Shown here in pieces: positions 5,343 through 6,030 of a stretch of DNA of 6,030 bases. This DNA comes from Bifidobacterium breve. GTDB taxonomy: Bacteria > Actinomycetota > Acidimicrobiia > Acidimicrobiales > Ilumatobacteraceae. The stretch lies in assembly GCA_945889575.1 (NCBI GenBank), contig CAMDBY010000109.1, forward strand, positions 1-6,030, in the 5' to 3' direction. A program made the position numbers and the translations under genes. The notes beneath the pieces were generated by a model. That model ran no database searches, was not told where the DNA came from, and saw only the letters and a program-made list of their open reading frames with translations. Numbering within the stretch: the first letter of the stretch is position 1; each line of letters begins with the position of its first letter.

Positions 5343-6030
5343 CAATTGAATTCCTCCTTGGAGTAATTCCGAGCCCATCTTCTGGTTCGATTCATCTTGG
5401 GCCATTGCGTCTCAACGCATACGGATTGATGATTGCACTTGGCGTCATTGTTGCTGTTCGTATTGCAGGACGTCGTGCAGAGAATAAGGGCGTCGGCACC
5501 ACAGAAGATATTTCATCCATTGCAATGTGGGCTGTGCCTGCTGGTGTTCTTGGCGGTCGGGCGTATCACGTACTGACCGATTATCAGCGATTCCAAGGCC
5601 AGTGGTTTGATGCCATAAAGATTTGGCAAGGCGGCCTGGGTATATGGGGTGGCGTCACGGTTGGCGTTGCCGTTGGTTGGTGGTGTGCTCGTCGTCGTGG
5701 ACTTGATGCGTGGTGGATTATTTCATGCGCTGCACCTGCCATTGCAATTGCGCAGGCAATTGGTCGCTGGGGCAATTGGTTTAACCAAGAACTATTTGGT
5801 CGGCCGACAACCCTTCCGTGGGCATTGAAGGTGTCCGGAGATATCGCAGTGAAAGCTGGGTATATCGCGGGTACAACATTCCACCCGACCTTTCTCTATG
5901 AGTCGGTGGGGTGCATCGTGCTGGCGTGGCTCCTTATTCGTCTTGAGGGTCGCATCGCCCCGGCCCGTGGCCGATTGTTTGCTTGGTATGTGGCCGGATA
6001 CACCGTTCTGCGGTTTGGAACAGAGAGCCT
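5339..6030 (+). CDS. lgt: Phosphatidylglycerol--prolipoprotein diacylglyceryl transferase, C-terminus cut off
   Basis: Polytopic inner-membrane enzyme that transfers diacylglycerol from phosphatidylglycerol to the lipobox cysteine of prolipoproteins, the first step of lipoprotein maturation. From ATG at 5339 the frame is open for 230 codons to the window edge; complete homologues are about 270-300 residues or more. Visible marks are the N-terminal PLRLNAYGLMIALGV (22-36), GVLGGRAYHV (69-78), GGLGIWGG (98-105), the Lgt signature GRWGNWFNQELFGRPT (142-157) with the essential Arg143 and Asn146, HPTFLYES (182-189), and the LRF segment near the end whose Arg225 matches the second essential Arg of E. 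coli Lgt (Arg239). Several hydrophobic segments fit a multi-pass membrane protein. Trp103 stands where E. coli has His103, as usual in actinobacterial homologues. The start overlaps the esterase stop by ATGA with GA-rich sequence upstream, indicating translational coupling. Identification is secure. Confidence 0.96.
   Translation, partial: MTIEFLLGVIPSPSSGSIHLGPLRLNAYGLMIALGVIVAVRIAGRRAENKGVGTTEDISSIAMWAVPAGVLGGRAYHVLTDYQRFQGQWFDAIKIWQGGLGIWGGVTVGVAVGWWCARRRGLDAWWIISCAAPAIAIAQAIGRWGNWFNQELFGRPTTLPWALKVSGDIAVKAGYIAGTTFHPTFLYESVGCIVLAWLLIRLEGRIAPARGRLFAWYVAGYTVLRFGTES

Noticed and set aside
1..6030. Mobile elements, CRISPR arrays, tRNA/rRNA genes or long repeats
   Set aside because: Nearly every base is in a recognisable housekeeping gene, and no direct-repeat array, transposase frame, terminal inverted repeat or cloverleaf was seen.

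Overview
The window is a compact piece of bacterial chromosome, roughly half G+C by eye, with genes packed end to end. Two gene groups diverge from a short intergenic region near base 4200. The gene set suggests a Gram-positive-type bacterium, most likely an actinomycete (Actinomycetota). The signs are a coproporphyrin-type ferrochelatase closely resembling the Bacillus enzyme, a HemY-type flavin oxidase, and an Lgt with the Trp-containing GGLGIWGG motif seen in actinobacterial homologues. A more precise placement, such as an Acidimicrobiia-like aquatic lineage, is only a guess.

Left part (bases 1-4167, minus strand, read right to left): an M48-family membrane zinc metalloprotease, then hemE (uroporphyrinogen decarboxylase), hemH/cpfC (ferrochelatase) and hemY/cgoX (FAD-dependent porphyrinogen oxidase, cut by the window edge). 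hemE-hemH and hemH-hemY are each joined by a 4-base ATGA overlap. The three enzymes fit the coproporphyrin-dependent heme route: HemE makes coproporphyrinogen III, HemY oxidises it to coproporphyrin III, and the ferrochelatase inserts iron. The last enzyme of that route, ChdC/HemQ, is not in the window and may lie beyond base 1.

Middle (bases 4168-4250): the divergent promoter region. It holds a small palindrome over the protease ribosome-binding site and a -10-like hexamer placed so that the ferredoxin mRNA could be leaderless.

Right part (from about 4221/4251, plus strand): a small two-cluster 4Fe-4S ferredoxin, an Est30-like carboxylesterase with a complete catalytic triad, and lgt (prolipoprotein diacylglyceryl transferase, cut at the right edge). 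The esterase and lgt overlap by ATGA, and the ferredoxin ends 21 bases before the esterase, so the three probably share a transcript.

I see no mobile element, CRISPR array, RNA gene, long repeat or convincing terminator. The content is mostly housekeeping. The points most worth a second look are the Cys-Ala-Cys next to the ferrochelatase active site, the start choice and charge layout of the ferredoxin, and the protease heading the heme operon. I did not find evidence of a new biological system.
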